A stretch of 64,000 nt of DNA from Sipunculus nudus (lineage: Eukaryota > Annelida > Sipuncula > Golfingiida > Sipunculidae): positions 41,648,527-41,712,526 of the forward strand of contig CM049308.1 in assembly GCA_026874595.1 (NCBI GenBank). Direction: 5' to 3'. The notes beneath the pieces are model-generated. The model saw only the letters and a list, made by a program, of their open reading frames with translations. It was not told where the DNA came from and did no database searches. Position numbers and translations under genes: made by a program. Of this stretch, positions 45,726 through 56,769 are shown piece by piece (within the stretch, counting starts at the first letter, position 1; every line of letters starts with the position of its first letter).

Positions 45726-46479
45726 TTTTTCTTTTTTTTTAAGCTAGATTACTGCGTTGTCTGCAACCAGCAATGTACGCCATATGTAGTCACTGATTAC
45801 TTTATTATAAAAGAATGGCTACAAGTTTACAAACGGTAAGCTTTTAACATATGGTTTTCTTATACTGGCATCTGTGTTTCGCATTTATGACTGACGCAGG
45901 GTTTAATTGGTACAAACTGAACGTGCTTACAACAGAGATGAGGTACTGTACGTTGGCTGTGCCTTCTGTATGCGTGTGCTTATAGCACACCGTTAAATGT
46001 GCTCAACTAATTGTATAACGCGTCCCGAGAAACTATTAAGAGTACTTTTTAGTGCTTCAGCGTGCGAATTTACTTCAAGTCCCGCACATGGTATCTATAA
46101 ATAACGAAAAGTCTCTGCGCAGACGTATCGCCCTCCAGTATATCATATGAGCCTGAATTTGATACAAAGATGATTTCGACATTGGGACATAGAAGAGCTC
46201 AGATACTTAGCACTGATACTCAGCAGAGCTCAAACATTGGTATATATTAGAGATCAACACTGGTACAAAATTTTCCATCATCTCTCGTCCTGTTATCCGG
46301 ATTTTATATAAAAAAGTAGGATAAGTTTCCCTGTGATCTGAAATCATCTTGCGGGAATGATGTATATTAGGGCACGCCCATTTTTACTTGCAGATTAACC
46401 TATTTACATTACTTTAAGCTGTTATAAAACATTCACGTTTGGATTGCTACGTATAGATAAAGCTATCAACTCTAAACTC

Positions 46480-46870
46480 AAAATGAAAAAAAGTAAGGTG
46501 AGAGTAGATCTCCTTGTCTTATTCTTCTATCAATTTTAACGTAACGTGATGAGTGACCATTAATCATTATACAAGTATCAACAATACAATTTCACAGATT
46601 TCATAAAAATCCCTTTTTTATTGTCGAAAGCTTTCTCAAAGTCTTTTCAGATTACTTTTTTATTTAGATTTTTCTGATTACCATAAAAGGTGACATAAAA
46701 AATAATTTGACTGCTTCTGTAATAGATGTGTGCTTCATAAAGACATGCCGAATTTCATATATTAATTTTGATAAAACTTTTAATCTAAAGGGCATTGCTT
46801 TTGTCATAATTTTGTAGTCAAAATGTAATAAGAAAATTGGGCCCCATTTCTTTAGTAATTTGTTTATAGC
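46480..46870 (-). pseudogene. LINE reverse-transcriptase relic in copy A
   Basis: On the minus strand the frame reads GPIFLLHFDYKIMTKAM (from about 46845 down) and, further on, KDFEKAFDN (near 46643-46620). These are two consecutive landmarks of L1-like reverse transcriptases (RPISLLN-DYKI and DF-KAFD). Stops and frame changes lie between. The same relic is in copy B, so it predates the segmental duplication. Confidence 0.65.
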
Positions 46871-47084
46871 TATGTGCTCGATCTGTCACTTGACATTGCA
46901 TGGGATCTGTACTCTGCCGTCTCATTTCCCTGGTTGTTCTCTCCAGTCACTCGTAGTGAGTGTCAATTACAACTACACAAAACTTCAGTGTCATTAGACC
47001 CTGCAAAAATCAGGTGTAATAACGTAGTATTTAATTTTATATAAATTGTTACGATGAGGATATTTGGCTATTAATAACAGGACC

Positions 47085-47570
47085 GAAAGGAACCCTTTTC
47101 TGGCTAAAGGGACTGCCATAACTTCAATTTATCTTATAGGGACAAAATCAGGAACATTATTATGTCTATGCCTTCACACTATCAGTTCAGTTTTGATTTA
47201 AAGGTTTCTCAGCAAAATCACAAAAGTGTCTCTGTTTACCATAACAAGGCATTTTGACCAGAGGTCCGATTGTGACACGCGCTGTTTAAGACAGCGGGAA
47301 CATGAATTACATTTTTTGGGCCAAGTCAGTTAGAGCAATTCCTGATTGACACGTTGTGACTCTATTCTGCAGACGGCCCCACGCACTGTGTATATGTTGT
47401 CACTTTTGATCGCGCCCGGTCAACTGTTTTTAACACTCATTTACAGGAATAAGCAACCGGTCTCAAGGTAATAAAATGGCAGGTACAGATTTTATTTTAA
47501 AGGGAAGAAGCTATTTTTCGCGTTAATCAACCTGCTTTATAGGCGATTGGGCCCCTTTAAGTAATTGTAA
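47085..47570 (+). mobile_element. Interspersed repeat, inverted relative to 60.06-60.53 kb
   Basis: From 'cgaaaggaacccttttc' through 'gaggtccgattgtgacacg', 'gggccaagtcagttagag' and 'ggcgattgggcccctttaa'. The same blocks occur in reverse order and strand at 60055-60530. It lies just outside the end of copy A, so it is not simply part of the duplication. Terminal structure and class are unknown; no coding capacity. Confidence 0.65.
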
Positions 47571-48149
47571 TTAAAGGACAATAGTAATATTAGTTCAGAC
47601 TATTATATTATTATTTTAGATTTATTGAAAGATTTGGATACAGAATGAATTATATAAATTTTCATACAGATTAGTTAATGTTCATACCGTACAGAATGAA
47701 CCAGCTGGTACAATAGTTTTCATTGGTGTTTAGGGTAGTTTTCATTTATTCAGACATTTGGTGTGCCTTTCCGTGACGGGTCAAGTTATGTGCTACAATG
47801 CAATTCAAATGAATTAGCCATATATCCTTGAAGTCTGGTGAATTTGTATTATAGGTATTTCCTTTATACCTTTATCTGATGATCATGAACAAATATTCAG
47901 AGAAATCACGAAGAAGTGACCCTCTGGTCATGACTCTCAGCTGAGATGACCCGTGACATCTGATGATGAGAGGAACCAATGCTGATATCCTTTGTAGATT
48001 AGGAGTTATAGAATCTAAGCCTGATACAAGTGCAGCTAAACTGTCCCATTATCTTAAAATGGTAAAATCTCACATTTGTCGGTCATTTTTTACACTGCTT
48101 CGCTTTGATTTGTTCAAACTTTGAATAATGACCTGATAATAAGTTTGAC

Positions 48150-48900
48150 AGATGTCCAAGTGGTCAAGTGGTTAGCATGTCTGGTAACAATGTGTTAATC
48201 TGGTTCGTGACTAGATTTCTGAGGTATTGTGTAAACACCTGGTTAATGGCCAGAAGTCCGTGACAATGTGTAAATCTGGTTCCTGGCTTTGTCTCAGTGA
48301 TAATGTGTAAACATCTGGTTAGTGGCTTGGTCTCCGTGATGTTGTGTCAACAGCTGGCTTCTGGTCGGTTGTACTTTATTTTCCATGTATCTAGGTGAAG
48401 GAGAAATGCTATTAACATCTGGTTTATGGCCAGATGTACATGATACCGTAATAAAAAAAACGGGTTCATGGCTAGGGAACCGTGATACTGTGTAGTTGTC
48501 TGGTTCATGGCTTAATGTCCGTGATAATGTCAACATCTGGTTCATGGATAGGTGTCCGTGTAGTGTGTAATCATCTGGTTCATGGCTAGATATCCGTGAT
48601 ACTGTGTAAACAACTGGTTCAATACCAGATGTCCGTGATAGTGAGTTAACATTTGGCTTTTGGTTGGTTGTAGTTCACTCTGTGTCATCTAGCTGCTGGT
48701 TTGGTGCAGAAGAAATGGTGTTTAGATTTAGCTCCTGATTAGATGTTTGTGATATTGTGTTAACATCTGGTTCATGGTTAGATGTTCGTGATACTGTGTA
48801 AACATCTGGTTCCTAGCTAAATGACCGTGATACTGTGTAAACATATGGTTCATGGCGAGATCTCCCTGAAAATGTGTTAACATCTGGCTTCTGGTAAGTT
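48150..48900. repeat. 38-bp minisatellite with a longer higher-order unit
   Basis: Roughly 18 units of ctggttcatggctagatgtc + cgtgatactgtgtaaaca at 37-38 base spacing. Blocks with 'ggcttctggt...ttgtag' recur near 48355, 48655 and 48886, giving a second level of about 265-300 bases. The first unit overlaps a tRNA-like stretch (gtggtcaagtggttagca, near 48166). Confidence 0.88.
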
Positions 48901-48904
48901 GTAG

Positions 48905-49862
48905 TTACTTTCGATGCAAAAATTCCGAGTCATTGAGATTCGAGATCAAGTCTACATTCTTCGAGTCCAAGTCCAAGTCATTGAGATTGAAGTTCAAGTT
49001 TACGTTCTTCGAGTCCAAGTCCAAGGCGTTGAGATTGGAGTTCAAGTTTACCTTCTTCGAGTCCAAGTCCAAGTAGTTAAGATTGGAGTTCAAGTTTACC
49101 TTCTTCGAGTCCAAGTCCAAGTAGTTAAGATTGGAGTTCAAGTTTACCTTCTTCGAGTCCAAGTCCAAGTCGTTGAGATTGGAGTTCAAGTTTACCTTCT
49201 TCGAGTCCAAGTCCAAGTCGTTGAGATTGGAGTTCAAGTTTACCTTCTTCGAGTCCAAGTCCAAGTTGTTGAGATTGGAGTTCAAGTTTACCTTCTTCGA
49301 GTCCAAGTCCAAGTTGTTGAGATTAGAGTTCAAGTTTACCTTCTTCGAGTCCAAGTCCAAGTCGTTTAGATTGGAGTTCAAGTTTACCTTCTTCGAGTCC
49401 AATTCCAAGTTTTTGAGATTGGAGTTCAAGTTTACCTTCTTCGAGTCCAAGTCCAAGTCGTTGAGATTGGAGTTCAAGTTTACCTTCTTCGAGTCCAAGT
49501 CCAAGTCGTTTAGATTGGAGTTCAAGTTTTCCTTCTTCGAGTCCAAGTCCAAGTCGTTGAGATTGGAGTTCAAGTTTACCTTCTTCGAGTCCAAGTCGTT
49601 GAGATTGGAGTTAAAGTTTACCTTCTTTGAGTCCAAGTCAAAGTCGTTGAGATTGGAGTTCAAGTTTACCTTCTTCGAGTCCAAGTCCAAGTCGTTGAGA
49701 CTGGAGTTCAAGTTTACCTTCTTCGAGTCCAAGTCGTAGAGATTGGAGTTCAAGTTTACCTTCTTCGAGTCCAAGTCCAAGTCGTTGAGATTGGAGTTCG
49801 TTCAAGTCTACTTTCTTTGAGTCCAAGTCCAAGTCGTTGAGATTCGAGTTCAAGTCTACTTT
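48905..49862. repeat. 48-bp minisatellite, about 20 units, open on both strands
   Basis: The unit is tcgagtccaagtccaagtcg + ttgagattggagttcaagtt + taccttct. Occasional 42-bp units lack one gtccaa. The period is a multiple of three, so long frames run on the minus strand (291 codons, unit DLDSKKVNLNSNLNDL) and the plus strand (202 codons, unit KSKSLRLEFKFTFFES). I found no flanking exon or splice context, so I treat this as non-coding repeat. Confidence 0.93.
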
Positions 49863-49919
49863 TTACATTCCATATTGTTTTAAATACGGGATTATATCTC
49901 CACTTTATAAAGGCAAGAG

Positions 49920-50475
49920 TAAAGATAAAACAAGACGACCGGAGGTCACGCGCTTGCTAGAAATTAGATTAACAGTACTACCAATGGCAAGGTCAGTGAG
50001 GGCAGTGTGACCAAAAATGAGGTACAGTTTATGTGGCTGTGAGGGTGTTCGACAAAGATGCAAAGGAAAAACTCTGACCCATTTTGGAAGACAGATAACT
50101 AGAACGTGTCATAAAGAAGACAAAGTAATATTTTGTAAAGGTGGACCAATATTGACAAAGGCAATATTTAACGTGTTTTCATGACCACGACCTTCAACTT
50201 TGTCCTATTTAAAATACCCATACAGCTTCAAGAAATCATTTCGATATATGAATATGATATGTGAATATTATAAAGTGATTCCTGGTAAACTGTGGTCTGT
50301 AGAATTACATATGTCATATGCAAGAAACAGTAAGCAGGCGAAATTGAGGACAACTGACAAACAGACAGACATACTGACAAAGTGACACATTTTTTACACC
50401 AGTTGACTAGGCTAAGTCATGCAGAAGACGAAGATGATACAAAAAATAAGACAAATTTATGAGGAAAATAACATC
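49920..50475 (+). mobile_element. Dispersed repeat, copy 1 (GACAGACATACTGACAAAGTG family)
   Basis: It shares with 52.72-53.37 kb the order 'caagaaac...aggcgaaattgaggac', 'acagacagacatactgac', 'agaagacgaagatga'. The left part contains a degenerate form of the 'tgaccttgacctttgacc' motif seen intact in the third copy (53197-53215). No coding capacity. Confidence 0.6.
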
Positions 50476-50483
50476 TTGAAGTG

Positions 50484-52721
50484 TTTCGAACAGGGTTCGT
50501 ACTCACCTGGCTGATAAAAAATCCAGGAGTTTTCCAGGTTATCTTGAGGTCTTACAGGGATTTTTCCAGGTCATAATAAATAACAACACTGAACAATCTA
50601 ATACTGACTTTTCCTATTAGTCTTTAAAAAGAATTGATTTAAATTAAATGGTGATAGCAAAACAATATCGTCATAGTATTAATATGCAAAGGGGTTTCAC
50701 GTAGTTGCCCGGCAAGCCGAAATGTTTATCTCTGCAGGAGCCGTTAGTTTCTCAAACAGACGCCAGGCAGCGCTACTGCTATAAACCTCGTGCTCAGGCT
50801 ACATAATTAGCCCTGCCTTGGCTTCAGTGTATTTACGTTTACTACTAAAATGCTTAAAATAAAACGTTGTTCCATGTACCGATAAACGTAACTCAGTACA
50901 GCTCTTATCACTAAAGCCCTGTAAAGTCCATATGGTGAATCCCTGATGTTTGCATATTAGAGCGTCACAAGGCTCCTGACGGTCCCCTCGAATTTGCATA
51001 TCAGGCATCGTTGGTATGTGGACGCTAGCAGCGGTCCCAGTGGCAATGGACAACTCAACCCGCTTGGTAACATTCGCACTGAAATCATGTTTTCAGAAAG
51101 TCCATACATGGACCTTCGTGTCCTATGATATATCTCTGCTGTTGAACACTACGATCCATGGGCCAAATGAAAGTGCATTGTAGACACTGTCGCATCTATT
51201 TTGTACTGGGTATTTGTTAGTGTTCAAGTTACACTTGAAAGTCTTGCCCTTTTCTCGGCCCAAGACGTGTGATTCCGATCCGCTCTGCTCCTCTCCGTCA
51301 ACAACGTCTTGGGAACGACTCTTAGGAAAACGCCTCGAAAGGTTCCAAATAGGAGACCCCTTTGGAATCGTATATTTGACATTTCAAGCGGTTTCAACAT
51401 AAAATAATTACCTTTTTCTTGTCTTTGGATGTTTTATAAAACATCTGCAAAGTATTGGCACCAAAATAATGCTTAATAGCCCTACTTATCCATAATTTTG
51501 CCAAGAGCTGATGTGTTTACATAGAGAACAAGCCGCCATGATTACATTAAATGACCCACAGTCCTTTGCAAAGGGATTTAGACTGGGAACCCGCTCTGAT
51601 CTTATCGCTGTTTGAACTGGAAAAAGCGGGCGATAATAGATCTCGGTGGCGGGTGTCGATCAACGTCCGCTCATAATAAATTCCTGTATATTGTTATGTT
51701 TAAATCACCGCGGGCTAACAAGGATCGTTAGGGATAATATTTCATTAATATATTAAGGTAAGAACGTGGTAAAGTTGCCAGAAAGACCCATTTACTACCA
51801 AAAACACTAACGGATGCATTTTGGTGTGTATATTTAGTAGTTTTAAGAGTTTTTTGGTGCCTTTTACCAGTGTCTACCATTTCACCATTACAAGGCCTAA
51901 CTGTACAGGCCATTCCCACAACTGTGATCGTATCACAGTTGTGGATCCGCAACAAGTCTTGCCCCTGTTAAGTTGCCAACACGCTGATCACCGTGACCGT
52001 TTTAGCCAGCCGGTACATGACTGCGTTCCTCGCGTGTGGATCTGAATATCTCACGCTGATTGGCTGTGCTAGAGATACATTTTCAAACCGGCCTCCCTTG
52101 AAAAGCGATGGTCTGAATAACGGTGACACACTGACTCACTGAGGCTGAGGGTTATATATAGTGTTGAAAGTCTTGCTGTAGGTCTACTTAAAATAGCTGA
52201 GGACTTTAAAATATCATCAAATGGGAATATAAATAGCAAGCTAGAAACCCACATCAGGCGGTTACTCGATAACACATGTTGGTTTTAAAAAAAAGAAGAA
52301 AGATTTGGGAAAAGACCAGTATAATTACTCCCTACGTCACTGGGAAAGACCTTAGTTCAGCGAGGCGGTGATGTATGGTGCTGACTGTCCGGTACAGCCC
52401 AAGTTTAACAGTCGATGAAATAAGAGGGCCAGAGAGTGTTAATTACCGACACTATACGTGCGATACAATGAGAGAACGTTTGGTTTCTCTGTCAGAGGCA
52501 ACAATTAACAGCCATTTCATTGACTGGGCCAGTCTAGCCAATCTGCCGCCACCGATATGGCATGCTGCTTATGGTCTATATATTGCGCATGGAACAATGA
52601 CCTACGCCAAAATTTTAGGTTTACTCCAGGTGTTCATTGAAAAAATTCCATTTTTCAAGGTTTTTCATGACTTGGAAAATTACTCGGAATATCCTTGAGT
52701 ATTCCAGGTTACGAACCCTAT
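50484..52721. mobile_element. hAT-like insertion, 2.2 kb, no transposase
   Basis: The left terminus cagggttcgtactcacctgg (from 50491) pairs with the right terminus ccaggttacgaaccctat (ending 52721). An exact 8-base repeat ttgaagtg flanks at 50476-50483 and 52722-52729, the hAT duplication size. If it is the duplication, seven extra bases precede the left repeat. Both termini also hold 'ttccagg' motifs. The element interrupts the dispersed GACAGACATACTGAC repeat. The interior has a 107-codon plus frame (52375-52698) of no recognisable type. Confidence 0.6.
51916..51944. repeat. Perfect 13-bp-arm palindrome
   Basis: Arms ccacaactgtgat (51916-51928) and atcacagttgtgg (51932-51944) around a 3-base loop, inside the hAT-like insertion. 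Confidence 0.92.
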
Positions 52722-52729
52722 TTGAAGTG

Positions 52730-53370
52730 ACAGACATACTGACAAAGTGACACAAATTTGAGACCGGATGACTTGACCAAGTTATGAAGAAGACCCAGAG
52801 GATGAAAATTAGCTATAAATATGTAATCAGGTTTATAGTTTTCGAGAAATGACCCCAAAAAATGATATGTTGTAATAGTTCGAATGCAGTGCCCCCTAGC
52901 GGCTATTTTCCGAAAATGAAAAATTTCTTTCGCGATATTAGTGCAAGACATAAGATGTATCAGTTTCAAAAGGATTCCTGCAAATCTGTTGCCTGTAAAA
53001 TGATATATGTAAGACACAAGAACCAGCAAGAAGGCGAAATTGAGGACAGCTGACAGACAGACATACTGACAGCGACAATATGTTAAGACAAAATGACTGG
53101 ACCAAGTTATGAAGAAGACGCAGAGGAAGATAATATGCCTAAGTTAGTGAAGATAGGACCAATATTGACAAAAATATTATGAAAATAAAATTTCGATGAC
53201 CTTGACCTTTGACCTATGTTGAGCAAACACAATAGACTTCCAGGACCTTTGATTGTTTATCAAGAGTAAAAGTTTAAAAGCGATTACTGCAAAACTGTGG
53301 CCAGAAGGATACTAACGAAAATTTATCGTGACAAACAGATACGCGACTGACAACATGCTTGCAGAAATCT
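52730..53370 (+). mobile_element. Dispersed repeat, copies 2 and 3
   Basis: Two diverged copies in tandem (about 52730-53050 and 53050-53370) of the repeat at 49.9-50.5 kb, sharing 'agacatactgacagcgac' and 'accaagttatgaagaagac'. At 53197-53215 lies tgaccttgacctttgacct; its inverse contains three aggtca half-sites. No coding capacity. Confidence 0.6.
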
Positions 53371-53779
53371 TCGATTTCCGGAAAGAGGTAACTGTAGGGG
53401 GGGCTGTTATGGTGGTGTACAATGTTAGCCATCATTGATAAATCCAAAACCTAATGTTTCTACACAAGTTTATCACACTTAGCCTAAACATTTTTTGCCA
53501 AACAAATATTTTGTTTGAAGCTGTATGACTTGAAATAAGAAGTAATTAGTAAATGTTCTGGTTTTATACCTGATAAAGTCTCCGTACTTGAAGATACTCC
53601 GTACTAGATTAACACATTAATGGTGGTCAGTTTCCATCAAAGCCGGAGTCGCGGCGTTTAGTTAAAACTACAGTACACATGCTTTCTGGATTTCATCGAA
53701 AAACATAAAAGGTGATGGTTTCAGATTTCTTAGAGTACAACCCAAACTAATAGAAAATTTTCTCTATTAAGCTACGAAA
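53371..53779. other. No recognised gene
   Basis: AT-rich non-coding sequence before the LINE tail. Confidence 0.4.
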
Positions 53780-53799
53780 ACTATCTCTATAATTATTTC

Positions 53800-54145
53800 T
53801 CATTCATTTATTATCTATTCAAGATTCCTGGATGATGTAGTTTGTGATATATGTGGGGGCAATATACAGGATACTGTTATGTATATCATGTTGCGGTGTA
53901 TGGCATTTTGCCCTTTTCTTGAGGTGTTATGGGATATTGTTTCTCTAGATGAAGAAACAATATTTAAATTATGCAATCTACCCGAAATTGTGTTTCTTGA
54001 AGTCTGCTTTGGCAAATTAGCTCCTGTTCTCTCTGATCCTGTGTTATGTAAAATGTTTGCTTTTTGTGTCTGAATTTGTGTATTTGCATTTTTAGTAATG
54101 CATGGTTGAGCTCTCCAGCATAGAAGGGAATAAAGATAAATCAAT
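53800..54145 (+). pseudogene. 3' end of a non-LTR retrotransposon
   Basis: The plus-strand frame reads RFLDDVVCDICGGNIQDTV, then MLRC and LEVLWDIV, resembling the C-terminal CxxC...C zinc region of LINE reverse transcriptases. A short 3' region follows, ending in a simple tail (ataaagataaatcaatcaat, 54130-54149). Everything 5' is missing, as expected of a 5'-truncated insertion. It is a different lineage from the L1-like LINE at 19-24 kb. Confidence 0.6.
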
Positions 54146-55653
54146 CAATATGTGTCAAATATGTAGCGTTAAAAATGTGCAAAACTGAACTTCAAGACTA
54201 CATGCAAGGAGCCCAAGGGCAAGTAAATTGGCTGTCCTCATATTGTTGTAGATCTATTTGGTTTTGTCAGACATTTATACGCATTTCCAGCTTATCCAGA
54301 GATAAATATGATAGGCATTTCTATTTATAACTGTTATCATAACAACAACGAACACTCGCCCCCAGACCATGATTGAAAATCAGCCATGAGCCCTGGTGTG
54401 ATTAGTTGAAAATGCTAATATTTAAGGGGTTCAGTAAGACCACGGGTATAATAAATCTTCAATAATACATTTTAGATACTTATAAAGTCATTCCCTTTGT
54501 TTGTTAAAGTGATGCATATATTCTCTCAATATAAATATTAAAAAATTTAATTTAATATTCTGATGCAAGTGCTATTGGCATTATTTCTATAATGTGTTTT
54601 CATGACTGTCAACTTGTATCTCGGGAATTGCTGTAACTATTGATTATGAAAACGGTAATCATATGTAAGCCATAAATGGTGCCTAATCTATTGGAATTCG
54701 GGTACCAGTTATGAAGGAATCGAGTCACTTTTCAAGGACTTGGACTTGGACCTGAGGTCCTGGACTCAGTTTTGTGCTCGGACTCGGAGGTCAGGACCTC
54801 ACGCTGAATACAGCTCGGGTCAAAGATAAAAATTCTGTCACATGAACTAGGGCGTTTAGACGGGGAACACGTGCACTCATATATAGAGACTCATATGTGT
54901 GAACCATTCAGAGAATTATAAAAAATTTCAAGACTGTATATGAAGCTTTATCCCTGCTAAATGTATTTTAGCATCGAGGCAAAACGTATGTGTAAACTAT
55001 ATAAGAAATATTCTTGATTATCTCGAATATCTAATTTAAAGTGTTTTAAGTAGAGATATTTTTATTGGACTCGAACTCGGACTTGGACTCGACCTCAAAA
55101 AGACACGGACTCAAAGACGCTGGACTTGGACTAGAGCCTAAAGGACTGCGACTAGGGGGGCTTAGATTCGGACGTACACTTGGACACGATGGTGTCTCGA
55201 CTTCAATACTGACTGGTAATACTGAAATGGTATGGCCACTTTCACCATTTTATTTCTTGATTACCCGTCATGCACAGTATAGCACAGCGTAAACATGTAA
55301 CCCCTGCATGGGTAACACAGGTACACTGGCAAGATAGTGTACAGATTCATTTTGGTTTAATCATATCTTGAATAACAGCATTTTGTCACAAATAGAGTCG
55401 CATAGAGCTACAAATTTCACGAGTTAAGTTAGTATATAGAATCACATTTTAGATTTTGATGGGAATTTAGCTCCTTGCTTCTTTTATCGTGGTCGCCTTA
55501 CACTGGAGAAGTCACTGTCGAATCGTGGAATTTAAAACACCTATATGATAAAATAATCCTCTTCTTTTCAATGTGAGTTAGTTTTATTCAGAATAAATAA
55601 ACTGTCTAGAATAAACGGTCTATCTTGCATTATGATGTTGTCTGTTAAGCCAT

Positions 55654-55864
55654 CTGAGGGGCAGATCCAGGAATTTTGAAAATGGAGGGTTCGACCGAGG
55701 AAGACCGAAAGAAAACCTAAAAAAAGGTCCTCTTGCCCGGAAAGGAGGTTGCAAAATTTGGTTTGAATCATAAAAATAGTTGTTTTGCTCAAAATAATGG
55801 GAAGGGGGGGGGGGGGTGGGCGGGGGTTGTGCCCCCCTGCACCCCTTCTCTGGATCCGCCACTG
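55654..55864. mobile_element. GGATCCGCC-family MITE, present only in copy B
   Basis: The left end ctgaggggcagatccagg and right end ctggatccgccactg are inverse of one another; a G run sits inside. Copy A continues straight through the equivalent point (gaaaccatttcagcgac, near 36296), giving an empty site. The flanking duplication is short (cat). It lies about 50 bases downstream of the stop codon of paralog B, in its likely 3' UTR. Confidence 0.8.
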
Positions 55865-55913
55865 CATTTCTGCATCACAAAATATCTTGAGTGTCAGGTC
55901 TGTCGTATAAGTG

Positions 55914-56712
55914 TTATACACATCTATTGTAGGGTTGTTTAAATTCTTCAAACTCATCATACAAATTCCCGATATACGTATCTGTTTCTGAAGAATGTTC
56001 ATCATTCTTTGTGGGAGCTCCCTTACAATCTACCAAATTTTCGCACTGTATCCTGTTAATCCTTTTGTCTAAAATTTTTTCAAGAAAATATTTTTCTGTT
56101 AGTCCTGAGTTCTCTAGCAAAGTAAGAAACGATTTCTTCAAATATGGTGCTTGAAACCACTGAGGTTTCCCGCCCCATAATCCTTTAGGTACCGTGCAGT
56201 TACAGTGTGTCACGTGATCGCGCACACACAGGAAAGGTTTATCCTGCTTCATTAATTTAAGGGTTATGACGTAATCCTTCTCCGGTAATCTGCCGTCTGC
56301 ATCACGTATCAGGAAATAGTCAATGTCAGGATCATCAGCTACTAGGAGGCGCCACATGCCAGGTGGAATATTGGTGCGGAAAGGATTTATTTCTTTTACG
56401 TCTACATTTAACCGTACCAGTGTTCGGATAATCTGATCTGGAACAGCCAAGGTACTTTCAGGAACAGGAACATAAACTCTGAGCGTCCATCCCGGGAACA
56501 CAACCGGAAGTAGCTGGGCGTTTCTAATGGCGCCGTACGTGTAGGTTTTGTTTTTTCCGTACAGTGACATACTGACGACCTTTTTTCCATCAGGAACCAT
56601 TCTGGACCGGTTAGACGCTTTATACTGGATATACCTGGAAGAGAAACGTAAACGTATTTTTATCTGGGATTAGACACTTTATAATGCTCTACAATGAGAA
56701 AAAGTAATCCCA

Positions 56713-56769
<57 letters not shown>

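Larger units (their letters stand above)
34890..47020. repeat. Segmental duplication, copy A
   Basis: Direct homology to 54155-62320, starting at gacttcaagactacatgcaa (about 34919, compare 54191) and running through the glycosyltransferase-like gene, the upstream minisatellite, a putative exon and a LINE relic to 'gtcattagaccctgcaaaa' (about 46992, compare 62298). Copy A is about 4 kb longer because of an inserted 3.2-kb element, a larger minisatellite and intron expansions. Confidence 0.9.

Noticed and set aside
48166-48225. Intact tRNA gene
   Set aside because: Only A- and B-box-like stretches are present; a cloverleaf with acceptor and anticodon stems could not be built.
48905-49780. 291-residue repeat protein on the minus strand
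   Set aside because: The 48-bp period guarantees long open frames on both strands. No start context, splice site or neighbouring exon supports translation.
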